The notes beneath the pieces were generated by a model. It was not told the DNA's origin and searched no databases. It was given only the letters and a program-made list of their open reading frames with translations. Shown here one piece after another: positions 8,807-18,815 of a DNA stretch of 64,000 nt. The DNA comes from Chryseosolibacter sp964438975 (GTDB lineage Bacteria > Bacteroidota > Bacteroidia > Cytophagales > Cyclobacteriaceae). Where the stretch lies: assembly GCA_964438975.1 (NCBI GenBank), contig CAYTMU010000017.1:8115-72114 (forward strand). Reading direction: 5' to 3'. Each line of letters begins with the position of its first letter. Position 1 is the first letter of the stretch. The position numbers and the translations under genes were made by a program.

Positions 8807-9100
8807 ATGAACATCTACGTTGCCAACATCCCTTTTAAGGCATCCGAACAGGAATTGAAGGGACTATTCGAAGAGTATGGCGAAGTCTCCTCCGCCAAAA
8901 TTATCATGGACAAGGTTACACAGCGCAGTCGTGGTTTCGGCTTTATTGAAATGGCTGACGAGTCAGCAGGTAGACAAGCCATTTCAAGTTTGAATGGTTT
9001 TAACTTCCTCGGAAAGACGCTTGTTGTCAACGAAGCACGGCCTAGAACCGATGCACCGCGCGGCGGTGGTGGCGGTTACCGAAGTGGTGGCGGATTCTAA
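8807..9100 (+). CDS. RRM-domain RNA-binding protein, cold-shock type
   Basis: A 97-residue protein made of a single RNA recognition motif. RNP2 is IYVANI at residues 2-7 and RNP1 is RGFGFIEM at about 43-50; both contain the aromatic residues that stack on RNA bases. A short glycine- and arginine-rich tail (RGGGGGYRSGGGF) follows, the usual layout of small RNA-binding proteins of cyanobacteria and Bacteroidota that are often cold-induced. It has its own promoter, a structured leader and a strong terminator, so it is a single-gene unit. Confidence 0.93.
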   Translation: MNIYVANIPFKASEQELKGLFEEYGEVSSAKIIMDKVTQRSRGFGFIEMADESAGRQAISSLNGFNFLGKTLVVNEARPRTDAPRGGGGGYRSGGGF

Positions 9101-9109
9101 GCTACCCCA

Positions 9110-9148
9110 AAAGGCGCTTGTCAATCGACGGGCGCCTTTCTTTTTTCT
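9110..9148 (+). terminator. Rho-independent terminator after the RRM gene
   Basis: AAAGGCGC at 9110-9117 pairs with GCGCCTTT at 9132-9139 and is followed by a C and six T bases (9141-9146). It ends just before the kinase start at 9164. Confidence 0.85.
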
Positions 9149-9163
9149 ATATTGGACGCCGAT

Positions 9164-10636
9164 ATGGATTACATCATCGGCATAGATCTTGGAACAGGAA
9201 GTGCAAAGGCGATCGCAATGATCCCCGACGGCAGTGTGATCGATACTGCACAAATTCCGTATCCGATACTCCAGCCACAACCCGGATTTCAAGAACAATC
9301 CCCGGAACTGATATGGCAGGCTTTTCTGAAATGCGTCGGCGACATTGTGACGCGCCAGAACGGTCAGCTACTCGCCATCTGTTTCAGCAGCGCAATGCAC
9401 GGCGTATTCCCGGTCGACCGCCGAGGCGAGCCACTGATGAACATGATGATCTGGGCCGATAACAGAAGCGCTGCCTTCGCTAGAAAACTCCATCAGTCTG
9501 TCGAAGGAAAGCGAATCTACGAGGCAAGCGGAACGCCAATCCACCCGATGACGCCACTTTGCAAACTTCAATGGCTGAAGGAGAACGAACCAGAGATGTT
9601 CGCGAAGGCAGATAAATTTGTTTCCATCAAAGAATACGTCTGGTACAAGCTATTCGGTGTGTTTGAAATAGACTATTCGCTGGCCTCCGCGACAGGGTTG
9701 ATGGACATCCATCAACTGAAATGGAATGACGAATCACTGGCAGCCGCCGGAATCCAGTCATTTCAGCTATCGGAACTGGTTAACACAAATCACAGTAGAA
9801 AATCCCCCGATCCCTCATTTTGTCAAAGTCTTGGTATTCCGGCCGACACCTTGTTTATCGCAGGTGCCAGTGACGGATGTCTCGCGAACGTAGGCAGCTT
9901 CGCTACAGAGCAAGGATATCTCGCGCTGACCATCGGAACCAGTGGTGCCGTGCGTGTCACACGTCCCCGCCCCGTGCTAAACTTCAAGGCGATGACATTT
10001 AATTATCTGCTGGATCACCAAACGTATGTGTGCGGTGGACCTATCAACAACGGCGGCGGCGCGTTGAAATGGTTTGCTGAGAATCTACTTGGAAGGAACC
10101 TTGAAACGCCTGACGATTACAGCGAGCTGCTGGACGCGCTTCGCGAAACTCCCCCCGGCGCCGAAGGCCTGGTCTTCCTGCCTTACATATTAGGCGAACG
10201 CGCTCCGATCTGGAACAGCGATGCAAGCGGGGTATTCTTCGGTATGCGAGGTTATCACCGCCAGGCACACTTTACACGTGCCGTAGTCGAGGGGATCTCG
10301 GCATCGCTGTACGACATCACTTCAAACATGATCGAAAGCGGCCTCGACATAAAACAGATACACGTCAGCGGTGGATTCATCCACTCCCCGCAGTGGTTAC
10401 AAGTGATCTCCGATCTGTTCGATAAGAAACTCTGCCTTGTCAATAGCGCAGACGCGTCCGCCTCCGGTGCGGTCTATCTGGCGATGAAAGAACTGGATAT
10501 CATCACCGAGTACGACCAACTCAAACCCAGGACCTTTTCCGAGTATCTTCCGGATGCGGAAAGAACACACATCTATCAGACGATGTTCGATAACTATCGA
10601 AAGCTCTATACCAGTCTCAATACATTAATGATTTGA
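9164..10636 (+). CDS. gntK: FGGY-family carbohydrate kinase, probable gluconokinase
   Basis: A 490-residue FGGY kinase. The N-terminal ATPase motif is IIGIDLGTGSAKA at residues 3-15 and the second domain carries the GTSGAVR adenosine-site region near residue 260 and HVSGGFIHSPQWLQV near 403. The ATG at 9164 is preferred over an upstream TTG at 9152. The downstream neighbour is a 6-phosphogluconate dehydrogenase, so gluconate is the likely substrate: the kinase makes 6-phosphogluconate and the dehydrogenase oxidises it to ribulose 5-phosphate. Xylulokinase is the main alternative, since FGGY specificity cannot be read from motifs alone. Confidence 0.8.
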   Translation: MDYIIGIDLGTGSAKAIAMIPDGSVIDTAQIPYPILQPQPGFQEQSPELIWQAFLKCVGDIVTRQNGQLLAICFSSAMHGVFPVDRRGEPLMNMMIWADNRSAAFARKLHQSVEGKRIYEASGTPIHPMTPLCKLQWLKENEPEMFAKADKFVSIKEYVWYKLFGVFEIDYSLASATGLMDIHQLKWNDESLAAAGIQSFQLSELVNTNHSRKSPDPSFCQSLGIPADTLFIAGASDGCLANVGSFATEQGYLALTIGTSGAVRVTRPRPVLNFKAMTFNYLLDHQTYVCGGPINNGGGALKWFAENLLGRNLETPDDYSELLDALRETPPGAEGLVFLPYILGERAPIWNSDASGVFFGMRGYHRQAHFTRAVVEGISASLYDITSNMIESGLDIKQIHVSGGFIHSPQWLQVISDLFDKKLCLVNSADASASGAVYLAMKELDIITEYDQLKPRTFSEYLPDAERTHIYQTMFDNYRKLYTSLNTLMI

Positions 10637-10665
10637 ATGCGACGTACCCCATAAACAACACAACC

Positions 10666-11562
10666 ATGCAAATAGGATTAATCGGATTAGGAAAGATGGG
10701 ATTCAACCTCGCTCTGAACATACACCGCCACGGCCATGACGTGCGAGCTTTCGATCTACATCAACCAACGGCGGAAGCAATCGCGAAGGAAGGTGTCAAT
10801 ATCACCAATTCCATTGGAGAACTCGTTCAGAAATTAACAGAACGACGAGTTATCTGGTTGATGATTCCTGCCGGCGCTGCCGTTGACGGCGTCATTCGCG
10901 AACTCCGGCCATTACTTCGCGCTGGCGATATTCTGATCGATGGAGGTAATTCGAACTATCGCGATTCTGTTCGACGCGCTCAAGAACTCGACGTAGACGG
11001 GATTGACTACCTCGACTGCGGAACAAGCGGTGGAACAAGCGGTGCATTGAACGGAGTCTGTGCAATGGTAGGCGGGAAGAAGGAAGCTTTCCGGTACTGT
11101 GAACCACTTTTTCGCGACATCGCTGTACCGGATGGCTATCTGTATTGTGGCGCATCAGGTGCCGGGCACTTCGTCAAAATGATCCATAACGGAATAGAAT
11201 ACGGCATGATGCAATCGATCGCCGAGGGATTCGAGATCTTACACAAGAGCGAATTCGAGCTCGATCTCAAGTCGGTCGCAGGCGTCTGGAATCACGGTAG
11301 CGTTGTACGCAGCTGGCTTATGGAGCTTACTGAGAATGCCCTCTCAAAGGATCCGAACCTCGAGACTATCCGCGGAGTGATGCAATCTTCCGGAGAAGGG
11401 AAATGGACGCTGGAGACAGCACTGGAGAAACAGATCGCAACACCTGTCATAGCGCTGTCGCTGCTGATGAGATACCGGTCTCTGGAGGACGATACATTTT
11501 CAGGCAAGGTAGTCGCAGCACTGCGGAACGAGTTTGGCGGTCACGCTGTGACGCGATCGTGA
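10666..11562 (+). CDS. gnd: 6-phosphogluconate dehydrogenase, short (decarboxylating) form
   Basis: A 299-residue dehydrogenase with the N-terminal dinucleotide fold (IGLIGLGKMGFN, residues 3-14), the substrate-binding segment DCGTSGGTSGA and the catalytic helix GHFVKMIHNGIEYGMMQ. These match 6-phosphogluconate dehydrogenase; the length is that of the short YqeC/GndA-like group, not the ~470-residue classical enzyme. Such short forms often use NAD+, which cannot be decided here. A TTG at 10633 overlaps the kinase stop, but the ATG at 10666 gives the standard N-terminus. It is 29 bases behind the gluconokinase gene and probably cotranscribed with it. Confidence 0.9.
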   Translation: MQIGLIGLGKMGFNLALNIHRHGHDVRAFDLHQPTAEAIAKEGVNITNSIGELVQKLTERRVIWLMIPAGAAVDGVIRELRPLLRAGDILIDGGNSNYRDSVRRAQELDVDGIDYLDCGTSGGTSGALNGVCAMVGGKKEAFRYCEPLFRDIAVPDGYLYCGASGAGHFVKMIHNGIEYGMMQSIAEGFEILHKSEFELDLKSVAGVWNHGSVVRSWLMELTENALSKDPNLETIRGVMQSSGEGKWTLETALEKQIATPVIALSLLMRYRSLEDDTFSGKVVAALRNEFGGHAVTRS

Positions 11563-11566
11563 TACT

Positions 11567-12844
11567 TCAGGTCGTCGGGGGCGACCCTCTTCTCAGTTCG
11601 ATCACAGTGAGCTCCGGAGGCATGCCAATGCGGCCTGGATAGCCGATACAGCCAAACCCTCTGTTGACATACAAGTATTGCTCACCTTCACGGTAAAGTC
11701 CTGCCCATTGTTTATAAACATACTGCGAGGGACTCCATCTCAGATCTCCGACCTCAATTCCCAATTGAAAACCATGTGTGTGTCCGGCAAACATTACGTC
11801 GATATCAGGGAACTCCTGCCGCACCTGGGCATCCCAGTGGCTGGGGTCGTGTGACAGCAGCAATCGAACAGGAGCATCTTCAATGCCGCGACAGGCCTGC
11901 GCCAGATTCCCGTATTTCGGAAAGCGATGCGCTGGTCCGACACCCCAGTTCTCGATGCCGATAATGGCAACCCTGTCACCGCTCGTCTCCAGGAACCGAT
12001 GTTCGTTCATCAGAAGATCATAACCGAGAAGACGGTGCGCTTCCAGCATGTCGTCAAAATTCTGTCTCTTCGCTGCCTCTCCTGACCACTTCCTGTAATT
12101 TCCGTAGTCGTGGTTTCCAGTCGAAGCGAACACCCCCATCGGGGCCTTCATGTGTCGAAATACATCGATGTAGTTCGCGACTTCGTTGGTCTGATAGTTC
12201 ACCAGATCACCGGTAAAAAAAATCACATCGGGCTTTTCGTTCAACAGCATCTCCACACCTCCGTGAACAGCTGTCTTATTGGAAAACGTGCCGGCATGAA
12301 CATCGGAGAATTGGCCGATCCGGATCCCATCAAAAGATTTCGGTAGCTCAGGCAAGAAAACTGTTTTGCGAATAACCCGGTAGTCGGTCGCGCCGGAAAG
12401 GATTCCTGTGACCATAGAGGCAAACGGAACCACTCCGGCGACGATCGCAACGCGGTCAAAGAATTCGGAACGTGTAATCGGTTTACCAGGAATTCGTGTA
12501 GTTACGCGGTTGCGTAAATATCTGACCAGTCGCCGATAATTGATCTGAATATCATCGACCAGAATAACGAAGATCGTCAGCAGCTTTGATGCATAGACCA
12601 TCGCCACAATAATGATCGCCCACTGCCGCAGGCTTGGCGCCTGGTAATAGGGTTCTGAAAATTTGTACCATACGACCGTGGCAACTGCGAGAGCCGACAA
12701 GACCCAGATTCCCACGCGGACTAACCGTCGTACAAAGGGGCGAAAATTACGCGTCGTCCTGTAAATAGACGTGTACGTGTAAAAATCGATCACGACCAGC
12801 AGCACAAGCTGCAGCAGCAAACTCTCCTGAAAAAGCTCCTTCAT
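11567..12844 (-). CDS. Membrane-anchored metallophosphoesterase (copy 1)
   Basis: The 425-residue protein has four hydrophobic N-terminal segments in the first ~150 residues and then a calcineurin-like phosphoesterase domain. The metal-binding signatures are in order: GQFSDVHAG, FTGDLVN, STGNHDYG, LLLSHDPSHWD and FAGHTHGFQ. This arrangement is typical of YkuE/YaeI-type phosphoesterases, some of which act on lipid-linked substrates. It ends a few bases from the convergent dehydrogenase gene. It is a tandem paralogue of the next gene, with the same motifs and the same closing GYPGRIGMPPELT segment. The substrate is unknown. Confidence 0.88.
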   Translation of the reverse strand: MKELFQESLLLQLVLLVVIDFYTYTSIYRTTRNFRPFVRRLVRVGIWVLSALAVATVVWYKFSEPYYQAPSLRQWAIIIVAMVYASKLLTIFVILVDDIQINYRRLVRYLRNRVTTRIPGKPITRSEFFDRVAIVAGVVPFASMVTGILSGATDYRVIRKTVFLPELPKSFDGIRIGQFSDVHAGTFSNKTAVHGGVEMLLNEKPDVIFFTGDLVNYQTNEVANYIDVFRHMKAPMGVFASTGNHDYGNYRKWSGEAAKRQNFDDMLEAHRLLGYDLLMNEHRFLETSGDRVAIIGIENWGVGPAHRFPKYGNLAQACRGIEDAPVRLLLSHDPSHWDAQVRQEFPDIDVMFAGHTHGFQLGIEVGDLRWSPSQYVYKQWAGLYREGEQYLYVNRGFGCIGYPGRIGMPPELTVIELRRGSPPTT

Positions 12845-12864
12845 GATTTTTCTCCCGCCACAAT

Positions 12865-14118
12865 TCAGCCACGCCTGAGTTCAACGATAGTAAGTTCTGG
12901 CGGCATACCTATCCTGCCGGGATATCCCAAATATCCGAAACCCCGGTTTACATACAAATACTGATTTCCCTCCTTATGTAGCCCCGACCATTGCTTGTAG
13001 GCATACTGAGATGGACTCCATTTGAAAGCACCCATCTCGACACCGAATTGAAAGCCGTGCGTATGCCCGGAAAACATCAAATCGATATCCGGGAATTCAG
13101 GGCGCACCTGAGCATCCCAGTGACTTGGATCATGTGATAACAATATTTTTGTTGAAGCCTCCTCTGTTCCACGATAGGCCTCCCGCAGCTTACCGTACTT
13201 CGTAAACCCACGACCGCCCCAATTTTCATTTCCGATGATTGCAATTTTGTCTGCTCCCCCGTGCAGAATGTGGTTTTCGTTCATCAAAAGGCGGTATCCC
13301 ATCGCCCGGTGCGCAGCCATTAGGTCTTCAAAATTCCGCTTCTTTGCCCCTGATGTAGACCATTGGAAATAGTCGCCATAGTCATGATTCCCCGTCACGG
13401 AGTACACTCCTAGCGGCGCTCTCAATTTATCAAACACATTTACATAGTCCTTCATCTCGCGGGCTTCGTTGTTCACCAGGTCACCCGTGAAGAAAATGAG
13501 ATCAGGCTTCTCTTTCATCATCATCTCCACCCCGCCCATCACAGCTGTGCGGTTGTGAAAACTGCCTGCGTGGATATCCGAGAGTTGTCCTATCGTTATC
13601 CCGTCGAACGATTTCGGGAGATCGGGCAACGTGACCTTTACACGCCGGACGCGATAATCGTGCGCTCCCGACAGGATACCATATACCATGGTGCCAAACG
13701 GGATTGCCGTAGCGACAAGCGAAGCTGTCGTCAGAAATTCCGAGCGACTGATCGGCGTACCTGGCAACGACTCGCCGCCACGCTTCTCTGTAATCCAGCC
13801 GGCTACCCAACGGACTCCGCGCTGCAGGTCATCTGCGAATACGAACACGATCCCGAAAAGTTTGGAGAAATACGTCGCAAACAAACCAGTGACAATCCAG
13901 TTCCTGGCGGCGGCGCTGACCCGGTATGGATCTCCGAACATCCACCAGGATAATGCGGCTACACAAACAATAGTCGGTATCCAGAATCCATAGCGTGCCA
14001 GCCCTTTCCACATCGGGGACCAATCACGGCTCACAGCAAGGACTGCCTGGAACAGATATGCATCCACCAACAGGAAGAAGGCGATGAACAGGATGTACGT
14101 CATATATCGAGGCCTCAT
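12865..14118 (-). CDS. Membrane-anchored metallophosphoesterase (copy 2)
   Basis: A 417-residue paralogue of the adjacent gene, with the same layout: several N-terminal membrane segments, a linker with SRSEFLTTASLVATAIPFG, then the phosphoesterase motifs GQLSDIHAG, FTGDLVN, VTGNHDYG, LLSHDPSHWD and FSGHTHGFQ. It precedes copy 1 in the direction of transcription with only 20 bases between them, so the pair arose by tandem duplication and is probably one operon. All metal ligands are kept in both copies, so both are likely active. Confidence 0.88.
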   Translation of the reverse strand: MRPRYMTYILFIAFFLLVDAYLFQAVLAVSRDWSPMWKGLARYGFWIPTIVCVAALSWWMFGDPYRVSAAARNWIVTGLFATYFSKLFGIVFVFADDLQRGVRWVAGWITEKRGGESLPGTPISRSEFLTTASLVATAIPFGTMVYGILSGAHDYRVRRVKVTLPDLPKSFDGITIGQLSDIHAGSFHNRTAVMGGVEMMMKEKPDLIFFTGDLVNNEAREMKDYVNVFDKLRAPLGVYSVTGNHDYGDYFQWSTSGAKKRNFEDLMAAHRAMGYRLLMNENHILHGGADKIAIIGNENWGGRGFTKYGKLREAYRGTEEASTKILLSHDPSHWDAQVRPEFPDIDLMFSGHTHGFQFGVEMGAFKWSPSQYAYKQWSGLHKEGNQYLYVNRGFGYLGYPGRIGMPPELTIVELRRG

Positions 14119-14124
14119 AAAGTG

Positions 14125-14156
14125 ATAGAGACAGGTGTTTTTTTACCTGCCTCTAT
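14125..14156 (-). terminator. Strong hairpin between the RND operon and the phosphoesterases
   Basis: Twelve-base arms at 14125-14136 and 14145-14156 pair fully when one G-U pair is allowed on the minus-strand RNA. The eight-base loop is A-rich on that strand. There is no U tract after the stem on the minus strand, so this may be an RNA-stabilising or pausing hairpin at the end of the efflux operon and not a classical terminator. Confidence 0.5.
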
Positions 14157-14177
14157 GCCAACAAAATAATCTGGCAA

Positions 14178-17100
14178 TCAATTCAACGCGGCCGTACCTT
14201 CCGTTCCGGGTATGGCATCAGGAGCACGGCGTGCAGAAATTCTCTCCTTGAGTTTAGCTACCATAAGATAGAGAACAGGCACCAGGACCAGCGTAAGGAA
14301 CGTACCGAACACGAGTCCAAAGATCATTGTCCACGAAAGAGGTCCCCAGAACGCTACGTTGTCACCCCCAAAATAAAGTTGGGGATCGAAACGTGTGAAC
14401 AACGAGACAAAATCGATGTTCAAACCGACCGCCAGAGGTATCAGACCCATGGAGGCGGCAAGCGTCGTCAATATCACGGGAGTCATCCGCGTCTTTGCTG
14501 CTTCAATGATTGCTTCGTACAACTCAACTCCCTGCTCTCGCAACAAATCAGTGAACTCTACCAGAAGGATCCCGTTCCGCACGACAAGTCCAGTAAGCGC
14601 GAGAATACCGACACCTGTCATAACGATGGATATTTCCATCCGGAATAACGAGAAACCGATCAATACTCCGATCAAACTGAACACAATCTCCATCAGGATG
14701 ATCACGGGCTTGCTGACCGAGTTGAACTGGATCACGAGGATCATGAACATCAACGCAAAAGCGAGACCGAACGCCATCATCAGGAAAGACGCCGCTTCCG
14801 CCTGCTCCTCCTGTGCCCCGGTCATTGCCACGGTTACCCCATCCGGAATCCCAAAATCAACCAACCTTTGTTTTATATCAGCGACGACTTCGTTCTCATT
14901 ATGACTTGCCAATACGTTCGAGGAGATCGTAATTACCCGTTTCTGATCGATCCTTCGGATACCGGCAAAAGTATTCTTGTATTCAACGGTTGCTACTGCC
15001 GACAAAGGGATCTGGCGAACGATACCGCCCATACCCATGTCGCGATAGGTGATCGGCATGTTGATAAGCGTGTTGACATCATTGCGCTGTTCCTCCCGTA
15101 TCCGTAGTTGGATCGGGTAGTCGTCGTTGGCATCGCGGAAACGCGAGATCTCATAACCATAGACAGCTGTATTCAACGCTTGGCCGATTTGCCCGGTCGA
15201 AATTCCTTCCCGGTTAGCTTTCTCACGGTCAATGTTGATCACGATCTCCGGCTTATCACTTTGAAAATCCGACTTGAGCTCTTCGACACCCGGCACCTGC
15301 TCCCGCACAAGATAGCGGTGCAACTCATCAGCTGTCTTGACGAGTACATCGAAATCATCACCGGCCACCTCAATATTAACCGGCTTACCGGTCGGTGGGC
15401 CGTTCACTTCTGAACTGACGGATATCTCAGCTCCTTTTATCCCCTGCACAGCTTCCCGGATATCATCGAGGAATTCGCGAGTCGACTGTCCCTCGCGTTG
15501 GGAGAATTTAACAAAAGCAACGGTAACTTTTCCCAGGTGCGGCAGTGCCTGCGTGCCTGCGTCGAAAGGATTATCACTCGCGCCGATGGCGATGTTCGAA
15601 ATGATCGATTCCACCACCGGATTATCCTCACCAATTGCGCCGATGACTCTGCGTTCAACTACCGCCGTAACGGAATCTGTCACCCGTTGGTCAGTACCGA
15701 TCGGCATGCGAACAAATGCGTAGATGAAGTTCGGATCACCGTTAGGAAAGAATACCACCGGAGGTTTTCGGATACCGGTAAAAACGATCGCAAAGATGAA
15801 TAATCCCACGACGCCCACCGCGATATAGATCGGGCGGTAACGGTACAAGCACCAAGCGAGTATAGATCGGTACCCATCTTGAACCCTCGGCCAAAAGTCG
15901 GTCTGAAAATGCTCAATAACATCGACCAACCAGAAATGGTGAAGGATGTACAGCAGGTAGATGAAAACCGTAAAATTACCCAGACCAGCGTTCATCAGGT
16001 AGAACAAGATGGCTATTGATGCGAATACAACCGTCGTCACTTTGAATCCCTTTGTAAACCGGGAGGCGCCGGGCTCCCTTTTGGTATGCGGCTTCATGAA
16101 ATCTGCTGCGAACACCGGGTTGATGATATAGGCGACCAGCAGCGACGCGAGAAGTGCAATGATCAAGGTGATCGGCAAATACATCATGAACTTACCAACA
16201 ATACCCGGCCAGAACGCGAGCGGTATGAACGGCGCCAAGACGACAAGCGTTCCCGATAAGACCGGGAGGAACACCTCGCCGGCGGCGATCTTCGCTGCCT
16301 TGCGTATAGGCACCTTCCCGTTTGCAAAAACCCGGTGTGTATTCTCGATCACCACGATTGCGTCATCCACCACGATACCGAGCGCAAGCAGGAAAGAAAA
16401 CAACGTCATCATGTTGAGCCGGAAGTCGATTGATGGGAACACCAGGAAAGCGATGAATGTTGAGATCGGCACCGACAACGCAACGAAAACAGCATTGGTA
16501 ACACCCATGAAGAACATCAGGATCATCGTAACAAGGGCAAAACCGATGATGATCGTGTTGATCAGATCGTGTAAGGTCACACGCGTATTCTCCGACTGAT
16601 CCGCAGTCACCGTGACATGGAGGCCCTTCGGCAGAACGCCGCTCTGGTATTCATCGATAATACTCCGGATCTTGTCGGATGCATCGATCAGGTTCTCGCC
16701 CGCGCGTTTGACGATATTCAGCGTAATGACATTGTTATTATTAAGTCTTGCGAAACTTTCCTGTTCCTTATGACTGTCCACTACTTCGGCAATATCCTTT
16801 AGGTAGACTTTCCCACCCTGGATGGAACCGACGACCGTATTCCCGATCTCCGTTGCGTCGGCGTATTCGCCGTTTACACTGAGTGAACGCTTCATGCCTG
16901 CAACGGAAAGCTGGCCGCCCGGGATCAACACGTTTTCTCCGCCGATAGTCTGAACGATATCGTTGAGGTCAACTCCCGCGAGCGCCGCTTTATAGATATC
17001 GACATTGATCTGGATCTCGCGTTCAAGGGCTCCGACGATGTCTACACGCCGGATCTCGGGAAGTCCCTCAAATCGGTCCTGCATGAGCTCTGCATAACGC

Positions 17101-17582
17101 TTCAGCGTCTTGAGATCGTAGTCACCCGAAAGGTTGACAAACATGATCGGTACTTCGGAGATATCAATCTCCATAACCACCGGATCGTCAGGGAGATTTT
17201 GCGGCAAATCAGGCTTCGCCCGGTCTACCGCATCACTTACCTCACGTTTTGCTTCCGTCACATCGACGTCAGTCTGAAACTCGACGATGACATTCGAGAA
17301 ATTCTGGATCGAGTTACTGGAGATCTTTTTAACCCCCGAAATTGATTTCACCTGCTTCTCAATGTGCTTGGTCACCAGGTTCTCGACGTCCGAAGGCGAC
17401 GCACCGGGTATGGCCGTCGCTACATATATCTGCGGAAACACTACTTCCGGAAAGTTCTCCTTCGGCAGTTGTATGTACGTTACGATACCTGCGATACAGA
17501 TAAGGATCGTCGCAACGTAGATACTCATTTTATTATCGATCGCCCAAGAGGTCGGTCGGAATTCTTTCTCGATGTCTTTCAT
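14178..17582 (-). CDS. RND efflux transporter, inner-membrane permease
   Basis: An 1134-residue AcrB/MexB-type permease that exports substrates using the proton gradient. The first membrane span (IYVATILICIAGIVTYIQLP) follows a short cytosolic start, a large periplasmic region extends to about residue 335, and the proton-relay pair of aspartates is at residues 406-407 (GIVVDDAIVVIENTHR). The internal duplication is visible, with a second periplasmic block and ALTGLVVRNGILLVEF in the second half. It is the last gene of a tetR-tolC-adaptor-permease operon. The VSGVKKISSN/SIQNFSNV region is of the drug-efflux (HAE) type, not the heavy-metal type. Substrates are not predictable from sequence. Confidence 0.95.
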   Translation of the reverse strand: MKDIEKEFRPTSWAIDNKMSIYVATILICIAGIVTYIQLPKENFPEVVFPQIYVATAIPGASPSDVENLVTKHIEKQVKSISGVKKISSNSIQNFSNVIVEFQTDVDVTEAKREVSDAVDRAKPDLPQNLPDDPVVMEIDISEVPIMFVNLSGDYDLKTLKRYAELMQDRFEGLPEIRRVDIVGALEREIQINVDIYKAALAGVDLNDIVQTIGGENVLIPGGQLSVAGMKRSLSVNGEYADATEIGNTVVGSIQGGKVYLKDIAEVVDSHKEQESFARLNNNNVITLNIVKRAGENLIDASDKIRSIIDEYQSGVLPKGLHVTVTADQSENTRVTLHDLINTIIIGFALVTMILMFFMGVTNAVFVALSVPISTFIAFLVFPSIDFRLNMMTLFSFLLALGIVVDDAIVVIENTHRVFANGKVPIRKAAKIAAGEVFLPVLSGTLVVLAPFIPLAFWPGIVGKFMMYLPITLIIALLASLLVAYIINPVFAADFMKPHTKREPGASRFTKGFKVTTVVFASIAILFYLMNAGLGNFTVFIYLLYILHHFWLVDVIEHFQTDFWPRVQDGYRSILAWCLYRYRPIYIAVGVVGLFIFAIVFTGIRKPPVVFFPNGDPNFIYAFVRMPIGTDQRVTDSVTAVVERRVIGAIGEDNPVVESIISNIAIGASDNPFDAGTQALPHLGKVTVAFVKFSQREGQSTREFLDDIREAVQGIKGAEISVSSEVNGPPTGKPVNIEVAGDDFDVLVKTADELHRYLVREQVPGVEELKSDFQSDKPEIVINIDREKANREGISTGQIGQALNTAVYGYEISRFRDANDDYPIQLRIREEQRNDVNTLINMPITYRDMGMGGIVRQIPLSAVATVEYKNTFAGIRRIDQKRVITISSNVLASHNENEVVADIKQRLVDFGIPDGVTVAMTGAQEEQAEAASFLMMAFGLAFALMFMILVIQFNSVSKPVIILMEIVFSLIGVLIGFSLFRMEISIVMTGVGILALTGLVVRNGILLVEFTDLLREQGVELYEAIIEAAKTRMTPVILTTLAASMGLIPLAVGLNIDFVSLFTRFDPQLYFGGDNVAFWGPLSWTMIFGLVFGTFLTLVLVPVLYLMVAKLKERISARRAPDAIPGTEGTAALN

Positions 17583-17653
17583 ACTTATGGAATTTGAACG
17601 CAGACAATCTTCCGGCTGGTAGCCGTGCAGAGCATCTCCATTTGAAAAACTTG

Positions 17654-18787
17654 TTAGATCTTGATGTAGTCGCCGTCGTTAAGTCCCAGGTACCCGACCG
17701 TAATGATCCTTTCACCGGGATTGAGGCCTATCACTTCCGCCTTGTAGCCGTAGACTCCCTGCACCGTGACCACCTTGCGACTAGCGACGAGTTGGTCGCC
17801 TTGTTGCTCGGCGATGTAGACCACTTTCTCATCGTTGATCTCCTGAATGAGGTTAACCGGAACCACAATCGCGGCAGGGTTACTCTCGAATACAACCTTC
17901 ACGGTCGCCGTCATATTCGGCCGCAGGTTCGGTTCCTGCGGAAGCGCGATCTCCACCTCGAATGTCCTGGATAGCAAGTCGATCGTCTTCCCGACGAAAG
18001 TGACCTTTGCTTCGATGTCTTTTTTCAACTCGGAAATCGTCACGAGGGCTGTATTTCCTTTTTTGACATTTGTGACATAGGCTTCAGAAACCCGGGCCTT
18101 GATGCGCAAGTCAGATGTATTGACGACTATGACTGCGGGCATACCCGGAGCAGTGTTCTCCCCCGCCTTGACCATTACTGCATCAACGGTTCCGGAGATT
18201 GGCGCCTTGATCCGGGTCTTATCGCTCTGCTCCTTCAGTGATGCCAACTGCTTTTCAAGTGACTCTTTATTCGTCTTTGCCTGCAAGAACTGCACTTCCG
18301 TTCCGATCTTCTGATCCCATAGATTCTTCTGCCGTTCATAGACGGAATTCGCCAGCGTCAACTGAGCCTCCATAGACTCAATATTACGTACCATGACCGA
18401 ATTGTCGATCTGTGCCAGCGTCTGACCTTTCGACACCACGTCACCTTCGACGACGAAGACACGGGACACAGCGCCCATCATCTCCGCACCGACAACAACG
18501 CTGTTCTGAGATTCGACGTATCCTTGCGTTTGAACGTAGTGGTCAAACTTCTGTGGTTGAAGTTCAACCGCATCGACGTCCTTCGCCTTCGTTGTTCTCA
18601 AGGAATCAGGCGTGCTCTCGGCGATCTCGGCTTCGAGTTTGCTGATCTCCTGGGTCAACGCGGCATGTTGTTCTTTGAGCTTAGCCAGGCGACCCTGCTT
18701 ATCGTCTGAAGATGAGGCACTGCACGAGGCCAAAAAAACGACAACAAGGAAAGAGTAAGTAATTCGGGCGTATACATTGGTCTTCAT
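17654..18787 (-). CDS. RND efflux periplasmic adaptor (membrane fusion protein)
   Basis: A 377-residue HlyD/AcrA-type adaptor linking the permease to the TolC-like channel. The ATG at 18787 gives a lipoprotein signal with lipobox LASC and cysteine at residue 22; frames starting further upstream would spoil it. A coiled-coil stretch (KLKEQHAALTQEISKLEAEI) is followed by the lipoyl half-motifs YVESQNSVVVGAEMMGAV and KAPISGTVDAVMVKAGE, then the beta-barrel region. It sits 28 bases after tolC and 71 bases before the permease. Confidence 0.92.
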   Translation of the reverse strand: MKTNVYARITYSFLVVVFLASCSASSSDDKQGRLAKLKEQHAALTQEISKLEAEIAESTPDSLRTTKAKDVDAVELQPQKFDHYVQTQGYVESQNSVVVGAEMMGAVSRVFVVEGDVVSKGQTLAQIDNSVMVRNIESMEAQLTLANSVYERQKNLWDQKIGTEVQFLQAKTNKESLEKQLASLKEQSDKTRIKAPISGTVDAVMVKAGENTAPGMPAVIVVNTSDLRIKARVSEAYVTNVKKGNTALVTISELKKDIEAKVTFVGKTIDLLSRTFEVEIALPQEPNLRPNMTATVKVVFESNPAAIVVPVNLIQEINDEKVVYIAEQQGDQLVASRKVVTVQGVYGYKAEVIGLNPGERIITVGYLGLNDGDYIKI

Positions 18788-18815
18788 AAATGGGGCAGTT
18801 ACTAATTGGGTCATA

